Below are positions 57,214-64,000 of a DNA stretch of 64,000 nucleotides, one piece after another. Within the stretch, counting starts at the first letter, position 1; every line of letters starts with the position of its first letter. Source of the stretch: Bacteroides caecigallinarum (GTDB taxonomy: Bacteria > Bacteroidota > Bacteroidia > Bacteroidales > Bacteroidaceae). Location: positions 1-64,000 of the forward strand of contig NZ_JACJLQ010000018.1 of NCBI RefSeq assembly GCF_016902295.1, in the 5' to 3' direction. The notes beneath the pieces are model-generated. The model made no database searches. It was not told the origin of the DNA and saw only the letters and a program-made list of their open reading frames with translations. The position numbers and the translations under genes are program-made.

Positions 57214-59652
57214 TTAGCTTTTCTTCTTTTCCCCCTCATAACCATATCCGTATCCGTAGCCATAGCCCTTTCCGTAGCCGTATTTGCGTCCGTATCCGTA
57301 GCCATAGCTGTTTCGGCGTTTGCTCATGTCGATACCGTTTATTACGGTTACCAGTTTCGGGAACTTCTTTTCCCTCTTCAGTACGTTGATAAACTCATAT
57401 CCCGCCTTCGGAGTCACGTCCGCGCGGCACACATATACACATGCGTCCGCCACACGGCCTATGATTGCCGTATCCGTCACCATACCTATAGGCGCTGTGT
57501 CCAGGATTACGTAGTCATATTTCTCTTTCAGCAGCTCTATTGCCTTGTCCAGCACATTGCGTGCCACGAGTTCCGTCGGGTTAGGAGGTACAGGACCACC
57601 CGGCAGAATATCCAGATTGTCGCTGATGTCCGATTTCTGTATCATGTCGAACAGGTTCACATGCTCCGGATCGCTCAGATAGTTTGTTATACCCTCCGCG
57701 CGGCGGCTCAGGTTGAACACCTTGTTCAGTCCCGGCTTGCGGATATCCATACCCACTATCACCACCTTCTTGCCCAGAAATGCCAGACTCACCGCCGTGT
57801 TACCTGCCACGAACGATTTTCCTTCCCCCGGCTGGGTTGACGAGAACAGTATCACCTTCTGGTTCTTTTCCAGCACGAACAGCAGGTTCGTTCTCAGTCC
57901 GCGGAACATCTCCTCCATTATGTTGTTATGGTTCTCGCGTATCACTATCGCCCCGTGTTCAGGTTTTGTCGCTGTAGGCAGCTCCGCTATGATAGGCACG
58001 TCGGTTATTTTTTCCACATCCTCGCGTGTCTCAATCTTATATTTCAGCAGGTCTCTCAGATATACGAATCCTACCGGCAGACCCAGTCCGATTACCAGTG
58101 CAGCCAGAGCAATGATAGGTTTCTTTGGCGAAACAGGCGCTCTGTCCGGCAGCGGTTTTTCTATTATACGTCCATTGTTTGCCGTAGCCGCCAGGGTTAT
58201 GGCGTTCTCCTCACGCTTCTGTAGCAGCATTATGTACAGCGTAGCCTTTATCTCCTGCTGGCGCGAAATAGTCAGGAACTCTTTCTCCTGCTGCGGAGCG
58301 TCGCTTATCCTTGTCTCCAGTCTCTTTGCCTGACGGTCAAGGTCAGCCTTCGCTATCTGCAGACCCTTCAGCACACTCTGCACAGTGGTATGCACGCTCT
58401 TTCTCATCGCCTCAATTCCTGTGTTCATATTCACCACAGCAGGATTGTTTTCCGATGAAGTGCGCAGCAGTCTCTTGCGCTCAATAATCATTGTGTTATA
58501 CTGGTCAATCACCGAAGTCAGGTTCGCATCCTGAAGTCCCACGTTTGCAGGAATCACCTCGTTCGCGTTCGCCGGATTGTTTATATAGTTCTGCAGGAAT
58601 TCCACTAAGCTTATCTGTGTGGCGTTCTGTATCTTCTGCTGCTCATATTTTGTACTCTCTTCCAGAGCTATCTTTGCGTCTGTAGTAAGGTCAGTCAGTC
58701 CTGAACGCTGTTTGAAAGCCGCCAGTTCCGATTCCGTGGAGCCTAACTCAGAGTTGATAATAGCGAGTCTGTCCTCTATGAATTCGGCCGATTTGCGTGC
58801 CACCTCGTTCTTCTCGTCGTTCGCGTCCTGGTTATAGTTTCTCACTAAGCTGTTTATGAAGTCCACAGCCCTGCGCTTGCTTGTATTCTGCACGCTCAGT
58901 GCCGCAATTGTAGTAGTCTTCGAAGTAGGCTCCACTGACATGTTCTTGGCGTATGCAATAGCCGTAGCCGTAGGCGATGAGATATAAGTCACCAACTCAA
59001 TATCCTTTTCCAGAGCAGGTACCGAATCATTCCTGCTGAACGAGAATACGCCAACAGGGGTAGGGAATACCGCTGGAAGACTTTCAAATTCCTTTTCTAC
59101 TTCATATTCCTCTTCATCCTCTTCCAGAATATATTTAGCTTTTACCGAAAGCTTACCTTCCACGGTATATTTCATGTCCAGCTTCACCCCTCCGTACAGT
59201 CTCTCTGCCTCTTCCGGAGTAATGAACACATTTACAGGCGAAGTCCTGTACAGCGGAACATTATATCCCATGAATCTTTTTTCCGAAGTATTGATATAAA
59301 GCCCCAGCTCAGTCACCACCTTGCTTATCAGCGTGCGCGATTTCAGTATCTCCACCTCATTGTCGAAGCTGCTTGTCATCGAGAATCCCCCCATGTCCTG
59401 CAGTGCCCCTAATGCACCGTTTGCCGCATTCATCGCCTTAGTCCTCGGGTCCTGCTCCTTAATCAGCACAGCCGACGAAATGTTATACACCGGAGTCTGG
59501 TATCTCATGTATAGGAATGCCACCGCAAGACACGCTATTACGCTTGCCACAAACCATGGCCAGTACACCAGATACTTGAATATTATCTCATAGATGTTGA
59601 AAGATTCCTCTTCCTGATTCTCCTGCATAGGAGTGTTGTTCAGTTCCTGCAT
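57214..59652 (-). CDS. wzc: Polysaccharide co-polymerase and tyrosine kinase Wzc-like
   Basis: An 812-residue protein with two transmembrane helices (about 27 to 50, and near residue 508), a Wzz-type periplasmic coiled region between them, and a cytoplasmic BY-kinase domain: Walker A SSTQPGEGKSFVAGNTA (near residue 606), the Walker A' IVGMDIRKPGL and Walker B DYVILDTAPI. The C-terminus is a tyrosine-rich tail (SYGYGYGRKYGYGKGYGYGY) used for autophosphorylation. It controls chain length in capsule or exopolysaccharide export together with Wza. It is the last gene of the operon HAD-wza-wzc. Confidence 0.93.
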   Translation of the reverse strand: MQELNNTPMQENQEEESFNIYEIIFKYLVYWPWFVASVIACLAVAFLYMRYQTPVYNISSAVLIKEQDPRTKAMNAANGALGALQDMGGFSMTSSFDNEVEILKSRTLISKVVTELGLYINTSEKRFMGYNVPLYRTSPVNVFITPEEAERLYGGVKLDMKYTVEGKLSVKAKYILEEDEEEYEVEKEFESLPAVFPTPVGVFSFSRNDSVPALEKDIELVTYISSPTATAIAYAKNMSVEPTSKTTTIAALSVQNTSKRRAVDFINSLVRNYNQDANDEKNEVARKSAEFIEDRLAIINSELGSTESELAAFKQRSGLTDLTTDAKIALEESTKYEQQKIQNATQISLVEFLQNYINNPANANEVIPANVGLQDANLTSVIDQYNTMIIERKRLLRTSSENNPAVVNMNTGIEAMRKSVHTTVQSVLKGLQIAKADLDRQAKRLETRISDAPQQEKEFLTISRQQEIKATLYIMLLQKREENAITLAATANNGRIIEKPLPDRAPVSPKKPIIALAALVIGLGLPVGFVYLRDLLKYKIETREDVEKITDVPIIAELPTATKPEHGAIVIRENHNNIMEEMFRGLRTNLLFVLEKNQKVILFSSTQPGEGKSFVAGNTAVSLAFLGKKVVIVGMDIRKPGLNKVFNLSRRAEGITNYLSDPEHVNLFDMIQKSDISDNLDILPGGPVPPNPTELVARNVLDKAIELLKEKYDYVILDTAPIGMVTDTAIIGRVADACVYVCRADVTPKAGYEFINVLKREKKFPKLVTVINGIDMSKRRNSYGYGYGRKYGYGKGYGYGYGYGYEGEKKKS

Positions 59653-59693
59653 GATTCAGTATTATATGTGCGTTATTAGTTGTTTTCTCTTTT

Positions 59694-60491
59694 TTATCTC
59701 AGAATGTTCACTATAAGGCTGGCTATCGACACCATGATTGATGTCGCCGAAATCCATGTAGTGGTTGTTGTACCTATATCAGAGTTCTTCGCCTTAGTCT
59801 GGTTCGGAGTGACATACAGAATGTCGTTCTGTTTCAGATAGAAGTACGGCGACAGAATCAGGTCACTCTTCGTCAGGTCCAACTGCACAATCTCGCGCTT
59901 TCCTTCTGCGTCCTCACGAATCAGCTTCACGTTTGTGCGCACACCATATACCGTCATATCACCTGCCATCGCAAGAGCCTCCAGCACATTCACCTTCTCG
60001 TTGCTTACGGTGAATGTTCCCGGACGAGCCACCTCACCCAGCACCGAAATCTTATAGTTCGCCATACGTACAGTCACAATAGGCTTCTCCTTCAGATAAG
60101 GCTGCAGCCTTTCGCGTATCAGGTCTTCAGCTTCATTCTTAGTCAGTCCACCCACTTTCAGGCGTCCTACTACCGGGAAATCAATTTCCCCCTTATTATT
60201 GACAAGGTATTGCTGCAATGTAGGCTGGGTTGTAGTATTAATATTAGTTAGTGCAGCATTCAGCGGAGTCTGCACCGTAAGGTTGAATGGTGCCGCCGCC
60301 TGCGGGTCCGTAGTATTGATAGTAATGCTCAGCAGATCCTTCGGCATAATCTTGGCGTCATACAGAGGGATAACCTTACCATAGTTATTTACAGTCTCAA
60401 TATCCTGCATATAAGGAACATTCTTATACGAGGTACAGCTGCTCATCAGTCCCGCAGCCAAAAGTGCGATAAACAAGTACTTTTTCATCAT
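59694..60491 (-). CDS. wza: Polysaccharide export outer-membrane lipoprotein Wza-like
   Basis: A 265-residue lipoprotein (lipobox LMSSC, cysteine 19) with a Poly_export domain (KIMPKDLLSITINTTDPQAAAPFN, GEIDFPVVGRLKVGGLTKNEAEDLIRERL) and an SLBB-like domain (ISVLGEVARPGTFTVSNEKVNVLEALAMAG). A C-terminal helix (TTTTWISATSIMVSIASLIVNIL) can enter the membrane. It would form the outer-membrane exit for the polysaccharide. It is 41 bp from wzc and 6 bp from the HAD gene. Confidence 0.93.
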   Translation of the reverse strand: MMKKYLFIALLAAGLMSSCTSYKNVPYMQDIETVNNYGKVIPLYDAKIMPKDLLSITINTTDPQAAAPFNLTVQTPLNAALTNINTTTQPTLQQYLVNNKGEIDFPVVGRLKVGGLTKNEAEDLIRERLQPYLKEKPIVTVRMANYKISVLGEVARPGTFTVSNEKVNVLEALAMAGDMTVYGVRTNVKLIREDAEGKREIVQLDLTKSDLILSPYFYLKQNDILYVTPNQTKAKNSDIGTTTTTWISATSIMVSIASLIVNILR

Positions 60492-60497
60492 ATTATA

Positions 60498-60938
60498 TTA
60501 TCCGAATAATCTTTTAAACAAACCTTTGTTCTTATTCTCTTTTCCGTTATCCTCGCGGTCCTGTTCGTAGTGGTCCAGTAGAGACTCATAGCTCAGTCTG
60601 TTCTTCACCATCTCGTAAATGGTACCCCAGTCCGGCAGCCCCCCCAGGTTACGGTCGTCTATGAAGAGATCCGCCTTCAGTTTGCGCGAGTAGTGGCTGT
60701 TCTTTCCCTTCTCCTCTTCCGGGTAGTCACGGTTTATGGCATAAAACTCCAGTCCACGTTCGCGGCAGAACTCTATCGCCTCGTCCAGCAGCCTGCCTTC
60801 GCGCACAGTCCACAGAATCAGTTTGTGTCTGTCCGCCTGCAGACGTTTCAGCGTCTCAATCGCGAAAGGGATCTCCCTTCCTATCTCCGGGTATTTATGT
60901 TCCACTATCGTCCCGTCAAAATCTATGGCTATAATCAT
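60498..60938 (-). CDS. HAD-family hydrolase, BT0820-like
   Basis: A 146-residue small HAD hydrolase without cap domain. The nucleophile motif is IAIDFDGTIVEH (D6 and D8), motif II LILWTVREG, motif III is a lysine in the RKLKADLF stretch, and motif IV DLFIDDRNLGG. The length and the NRDYPEEEKGKNSHYSRKLKADLFIDDRN stretch fit Bacteroides HAD proteins next to capsule genes. The substrate, probably a small phosphate ester, is unknown. It heads the operon. Confidence 0.85.
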   Translation of the reverse strand: MIIAIDFDGTIVEHKYPEIGREIPFAIETLKRLQADRHKLILWTVREGRLLDEAIEFCRERGLEFYAINRDYPEEEKGKNSHYSRKLKADLFIDDRNLGGLPDWGTIYEMVKNRLSYESLLDHYEQDREDNGKENKNKGLFKRLFG

Positions 60939-61009
60939 TCGCTTTCGATTTTATTTTACTATTTTACAAAATGTTACGTTTTTAAACAAAAAACTTTGTA
61001 TTCCGGCTG

Positions 61010-61040
61010 CGAAGATAGCTAATATATAGCGAAGTACAAA
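61010..61040 (-). promoter_or_regulatory. Promoter of the capsule export operon
   Basis: Minus strand: TTTG (61040-61037), 19 bp, TATCTTCG (61017-61010), one mismatch from TAnnTTTG. The start codon at 60938 is about 65 nt from the expected start of transcription, a leader long enough for regulation. Confidence 0.6.
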
Positions 61041-61116
61041 GCGAAAACTCAAATTTCAGGCTTTTAATTCCTAAATGCGGTCAATTCCTGTTTACTGCAT
61101 CCCCGTTTCAGCTTTT

Positions 61117-61185
61117 TTCAGAACTTCCTCATCTCCAGCCTTGCATACTCCGATTCCAGCGTCATGGTCTTGCCGTTGCAATGCA
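61117..61185 (-). repeat. 69-bp direct repeat, copy 1, in-frame tail after the ATPase stop
   Basis: The sequence recurs at 62247-62315 in the same direction. Read on the minus strand it encodes HCNGKTMTLESEYARLEMRKF and then TGA (61120-61118). This frame is the same as that of the ATPase ending at 61223, so the 34 codons after its TAA stop remain open up to this repeat. It may be the lost C-terminus of the ATPase family. Confidence 0.75.
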
Positions 61186-61222
61186 CTATTCGGAACTTTG
61201 TTTCCTCCAAACGATTTTTATT

Positions 61223-62161
61223 TTATAACAGCAATCCCCTTAACACCTCTTCATCCGAGAGACGCTTTATGATAGTCTTTCCGTCTTTGAGGTCTGTAAG
61301 ATACACCGCTACCTCGTCGGTTTGCAACTCCAGGAAATCGTTTACCACGTATGGGCTGTGTGTAGTGATGAAATACTGGTTGCTCTTGTCGTCCGTTATG
61401 CTTCCGGTCACTTTAGATATGAACGGAGGATATGAATGCGCTTCAATCTCTTCAAGCATAATAACAGAGTTCTTGTTGCTGCTTATTGCTGCCTTGTAGA
61501 AAATAAGACGTTGCAACGTATCCGATACGGAGAAGAACGGAATGGAGAATACGGTAGTCTCGTTAAGCTGCTTCTGGAACTTTATTTCCTTTGTCGCAGT
61601 GTCAAACAATAGTTGCAGATTGTATTCTGCCACAATCTCTCTTATCTCATCCGTCAGACCACCATCGTTTTGTATTATTTGCATTATGTTCTCCCCACCT
61701 GCAGGCAAAAGAAAAGGCAACTCCGACACGGAAAATTTGTCAAGCTTCTTGAAATCATATTTTTTGAATTCAGGCATCAACACAGCATTGTTGCGTTTTG
61801 CCGCTATCTTGCCGCCATTGATAACCAGGCTTTCTTTTTTATCGCCATCAGAGTAGTCCCAAGTATATTTTATGCCGTCATTATTTGCGATACGCAAGTT
61901 ATGGTTACCGGCCGTCACGCTTATAGGTTCCGATGTGTTGCCGTTAAAGTACAGTTCGTTCATACTGTTGCTGTATCTCACCGTGTCACGCAACTCACGT
62001 TTCGAATATACCAGGTAAGGAATAGAGAACAATGCGAGAGCCTCAAGTATATTGCTTTTGCCCACATTTGGGCGGCCTAACAGTAGGTTATATCTTCTAC
62101 AGTCTGTCAGTTCCACTTCCACCAACGACTTGAAATTGTTTATTCTTATGTTTTCTATCAT
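61223..62161 (-). CDS. OLD-like AAA ATPase, possibly C-terminally shortened
   Basis: A 312-residue ATPase of the AAA15/OLD type. The N-terminus MIENIRINNFKSLVEVEL is the usual family start, with Walker A LGRPNVGKSNILEAL (29 to 36), Walker B VIMLEEIEAHSYPP and H-loop FITTHSPYVVNDFL. It is short for the family and lacks a Toprim domain. After its TAA stop the same frame stays open for 34 more codons that end in the 69-bp repeat, so the stop may be a recent change. Its promoter is at 62184-62215. The neighbouring genes to the right are other ATPase-related genes. Confidence 0.8.
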   Translation of the reverse strand: MIENIRINNFKSLVEVELTDCRRYNLLLGRPNVGKSNILEALALFSIPYLVYSKRELRDTVRYSNSMNELYFNGNTSEPISVTAGNHNLRIANNDGIKYTWDYSDGDKKESLVINGGKIAAKRNNAVLMPEFKKYDFKKLDKFSVSELPFLLPAGGENIMQIIQNDGGLTDEIREIVAEYNLQLLFDTATKEIKFQKQLNETTVFSIPFFSVSDTLQRLIFYKAAISSNKNSVIMLEEIEAHSYPPFISKVTGSITDDKSNQYFITTHSPYVVNDFLELQTDEVAVYLTDLKDGKTIIKRLSDEEVLRGLLL

Positions 62162-62183
62162 GATTGGTTTTTGTAGTGTTTCG

Positions 62184-62215
62184 CAAATTTATCATTTTCC
62201 CCCGATAATGACAAA
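62184..62215 (-). promoter_or_regulatory. Promoter of the OLD-like ATPase gene
   Basis: Minus strand: TTTG (62215-62212), 20 bp, TAAATTTG (62191-62184). It differs in spacer from the shared promoter of copies A to C. Confidence 0.65.
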
Positions 62216-62246
62216 TATTCATATCATATATTCTCTTTCAACTTCT

Positions 62247-62315
62247 CTTCAGAACTTCTTCATTTCCAGCCTCGCATACCCGATTCCAGCGTCATGGTCT
62301 TGCCGTTGCAATGCA
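62247..62315 (-). repeat. 69-bp direct repeat, copy 2, frameshifted coding remnant
   Basis: Matches copy 1 at 61117-61185 with a few substitutions and one missing base. Restoring that base gives YARLEMKKF and TGA as in copy 1, with synonymous changes (GCA to GCG, GAG to GAA) and one conservative change, the pattern of a former coding end. It lies upstream of the ATPase gene, so the two copies bracket it. Confidence 0.75.
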
Positions 62316-62392
62316 TTTTTACCTAATGATTACTCATAATTCCCCCTTTCGAGTAACCATTCTATACTATGAAGTAAGTGATAGTGGAATTT

Positions 62393-63253
62393 TTATTTTT
62401 CCTCAGACAACAGGCTGAGTTTATGGAAATCTATATTATCGTAGTTTTCTTCACCTTCTGATAAGTGATAGCCATGGAATGCAAGACGAAGTTCGTTTTG
62501 GTTTTCAAAATAAATATAACAGTTGTTTGCTTCGTCATAATACCATAAAGCTGAATTTATATCTGTTCCCACAGCTAATTTAAGTAACCGTTCCGTGTCG
62601 TTGCGGTTCGTCAACAATTGGGCAGCTCTTTTCGTTGTTCCTGCTATCATTTGAGCCGGATGTTTATCATCACCATGTTTGGGATTATAGACATACACCC
62701 GTTGAGGCCGGCGGTTATCTGAAAACCATTGATGAAGGGAGCGGATGTCATTATACCAATAGATAGAGACATTGTTTCCAGTTGGATTAACAGATAAGAC
62801 AATGGGTGACCTAAAGTGGAAGGCATTACAATTAAGCAACACAACGGCATTGCCTTGGGCTTCATTTCTTGCCATTTCTCCTAAACAGTTATTCGTTACA
62901 TCTTGATTATTTAATGAATACTGTTCTCCTGATTCCAACGGTTCATCCCTCCAGTCTACAAAACCTTCCTCATTCAATAAAGCCTGGATCACAACTGTTA
63001 TATTAGGGTATTCTTCTTCTTCGTATTCTTCTTGCAAAGCAATGTAGGGGTACAACACACCTTTCATATTTTCCGAATCATAGTAACGGTCACATCGTTC
63101 GTACTTGAAAAAATGCGCAATCTTCAGCCACTCATTGACTTCTTTTACAATCTGTTCAGGGTCTGTTTCCGTATTGTCCTTTATATAAAGCGCAGATGGT
63201 GAATGAGATGAATCGCTATACTCTTTAAACAATATGTAAAAGGCTGTCTTCAT
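62393..63253 (-). CDS. Hypothetical protein partner of a DUF3696 ATPase
   Basis: A 286-residue soluble protein that I do not recognise. It has many acidic and aromatic residues (EEYEEEEYPNITVVIQALLNEEGF, SIYWYNDIRSLHQWFSDNRRPQRVYVYNPKHGDDKHPAQMIAG) and no membrane segment or known catalytic motif. It starts 3 bp after the ATPase gene, so they are co-expressed and may form a two-protein system. Confidence 0.65.
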   Translation of the reverse strand: MKTAFYILFKEYSDSSHSPSALYIKDNTETDPEQIVKEVNEWLKIAHFFKYERCDRYYDSENMKGVLYPYIALQEEYEEEEYPNITVVIQALLNEEGFVDWRDEPLESGEQYSLNNQDVTNNCLGEMARNEAQGNAVVLLNCNAFHFRSPIVLSVNPTGNNVSIYWYNDIRSLHQWFSDNRRPQRVYVYNPKHGDDKHPAQMIAGTTKRAAQLLTNRNDTERLLKLAVGTDINSALWYYDEANNCYIYFENQNELRLAFHGYHLSEGEENYDNIDFHKLSLLSEEK

Positions 63254-63256
63254 AAG

Positions 63257-64000
63257 TCAGAATCCCATTAATGTCCGCAGATCCATAGCATATTGATCAC
63301 AAAAGTTCTTAGGAGGATTTTTCACCCTGCCTTTTGCCGTAATCTCCAGGTTTTGTACCATAAATGATTTCTTTTCTTCCTGTTTCCGAGAAAAGAAAAG
63401 AATTTCCAATTGGTTATTCTTTAAGATTTCATTGCGGACGGCTATCAAAGAAGCATTGACAATGTGGTCGCTATGTGTTTCGATAAACAATTGCACTTTT
63501 TTAGGCAAAACTTCTTTGCAGAAAAAATTCATTACGGCAGATTGTGCGCTGGGGTGTAAATGTGCTTCTGGATTCTCTATTATAATAATTTCCCCTTCTT
63601 CTGCCAGTAATCCAGCCGTTATCAGTGACAATGCGTAACTGTAACCATATCCGACGTTTACAGGATGGAAAAAGCGACCATTGTTTGTAGAATCCATATA
63701 AAGACGTAAAGCGTTTCCCTCTTCTTTTATCGAGAAAGTAGCTCCATCGAATATATTGCTCAATTCCTGTTCCACTTTTTTTTGAAAAGCTTCTCCCTCC
63801 GCATAGATTACGTTCAGTATGTTCCGCCCTTTTTTGTCTAACCATAAAGAAGAACGCGATACATTATCTTCTTCATTTTGTGCACTCTCCCTGTCTGCCG
63901 AGATGTAATACATCCGTTGCAGACTCGTTAAAGACGTATAGCCTGAAATCACAGGAGCGACAAGCGTGCCGCTTTTTTCAGCCGAAACACTTTCATCATA
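63257..64000 (-). CDS. DUF3696-type AAA ATPase, 5' end outside the window
   Basis: The C-terminal 248 or so residues of an ABC-like AAA ATPase. The frame is open to the last base, so the start lies beyond 64000. It contains the family's segment QRMYYISADRESAQNEEDNV, the signature-like FHPVNVGYGYSYALSLITAGLLAEEGE, Walker B IIIIENPEAHLHPSAQ and the H-loop FIETHSDHIVNASLIAV, and ends with the charged region typical of DUF3696. The N-terminal Walker A is not in view. The next gene starts 3 bp later. Confidence 0.85.
   Translation of the reverse strand, partial: YDESVSAEKSGTLVAPVISGYTSLTSLQRMYYISADRESAQNEEDNVSRSSLWLDKKGRNILNVIYAEGEAFQKKVEQELSNIFDGATFSIKEEGNALRLYMDSTNNGRFFHPVNVGYGYSYALSLITAGLLAEEGEIIIIENPEAHLHPSAQSAVMNFFCKEVLPKKVQLFIETHSDHIVNASLIAVRNEILKNNQLEILFFSRKQEEKKSFMVQNLEITAKGRVKNPPKNFCDQYAMDLRTLMGF

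Noticed and set aside
1-64000. CRISPR array, rRNA or tRNA genes
   Set aside because: No regularly spaced repeats and no rRNA or cloverleaf-like sequence noticed on either strand.

Overview
The window is Bacteroidales chromosome, probably Bacteroides, Phocaeicola or a close relative. The evidence is the Bacteroides-type transfer genes, promoters of the form TTTG-N19-TAnnTTTG, and housekeeping neighbours typical of the order (ftsK-lolA-trxB-M16 peptidase, DUF5063 next to a 3'-5' exonuclease, DUF5723, Wza/Wzc capsule export). No rRNA, tRNA or CRISPR array was seen.

Bases 1 to about 29,990 belong to an integrative and conjugative element (ICE) whose right end lies beside the 3' end of mnmE. From the right edge inward it holds a tyrosine integrase (28631-29788), two unknown genes, a small regulatory and replication module (two helix-turn-helix proteins, a RepA-like ATPase, a Toprim/primase-like protein), and one long leftward transfer operon (22985 to 4449). 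The operon encodes two VirB2-like pilins, a VirB3-like protein, the VirB4-like ATPase TraG, several periplasmic proteins, TraJ, TraK, a TraL-like protein, TraM, an orphan DNA methyltransferase, TraN, TraO, a lipoprotein, a coiled-coil protein with an RNA polymerase alpha-CTD-like domain, a VirD4-like coupling ATPase and a lysozyme. Left of it are a GNAT toxin-antitoxin-like pair, a TetR regulator with candidate operators, a second integrase and a leucine-rich-repeat-like protein. No relaxase is visible and the left ICE boundary was not found, so the element probably runs past base 1.

Bases 30,000 to about 47,200 are ordinary chromosome: mnmE, msrC, a nucleoside phosphorylase, a TPR/beta-propeller-like protein, ttcA, a DMT-family membrane protein, an NlpC/P60 lipoprotein, an M16 peptidase, trxB, a LolA-like gene, ftsK, DUF5063, an exonuclease and an RlmI-like methyltransferase.

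Bases 47,200 to 64,000 mix chromosome and accessory loci. A three-gene DUF3990 toxin-like operon, an AAA-ATPase/PD-(D/E)XK gene, and a two-gene OLD-like ATPase plus nuclease-like operon are scattered among surface protein genes, ugd and a capsule export operon (HAD-wza-wzc). These three unrelated accessory loci are each preceded by almost the same promoter, conserved even through its spacer, which is the most unusual pattern in the window. Further right, a second OLD-like ATPase gene is bracketed by a 69-bp direct repeat that looks like a duplicated, decayed coding tail, followed by an unknown protein and a DUF3696-type ATPase that runs off the window.
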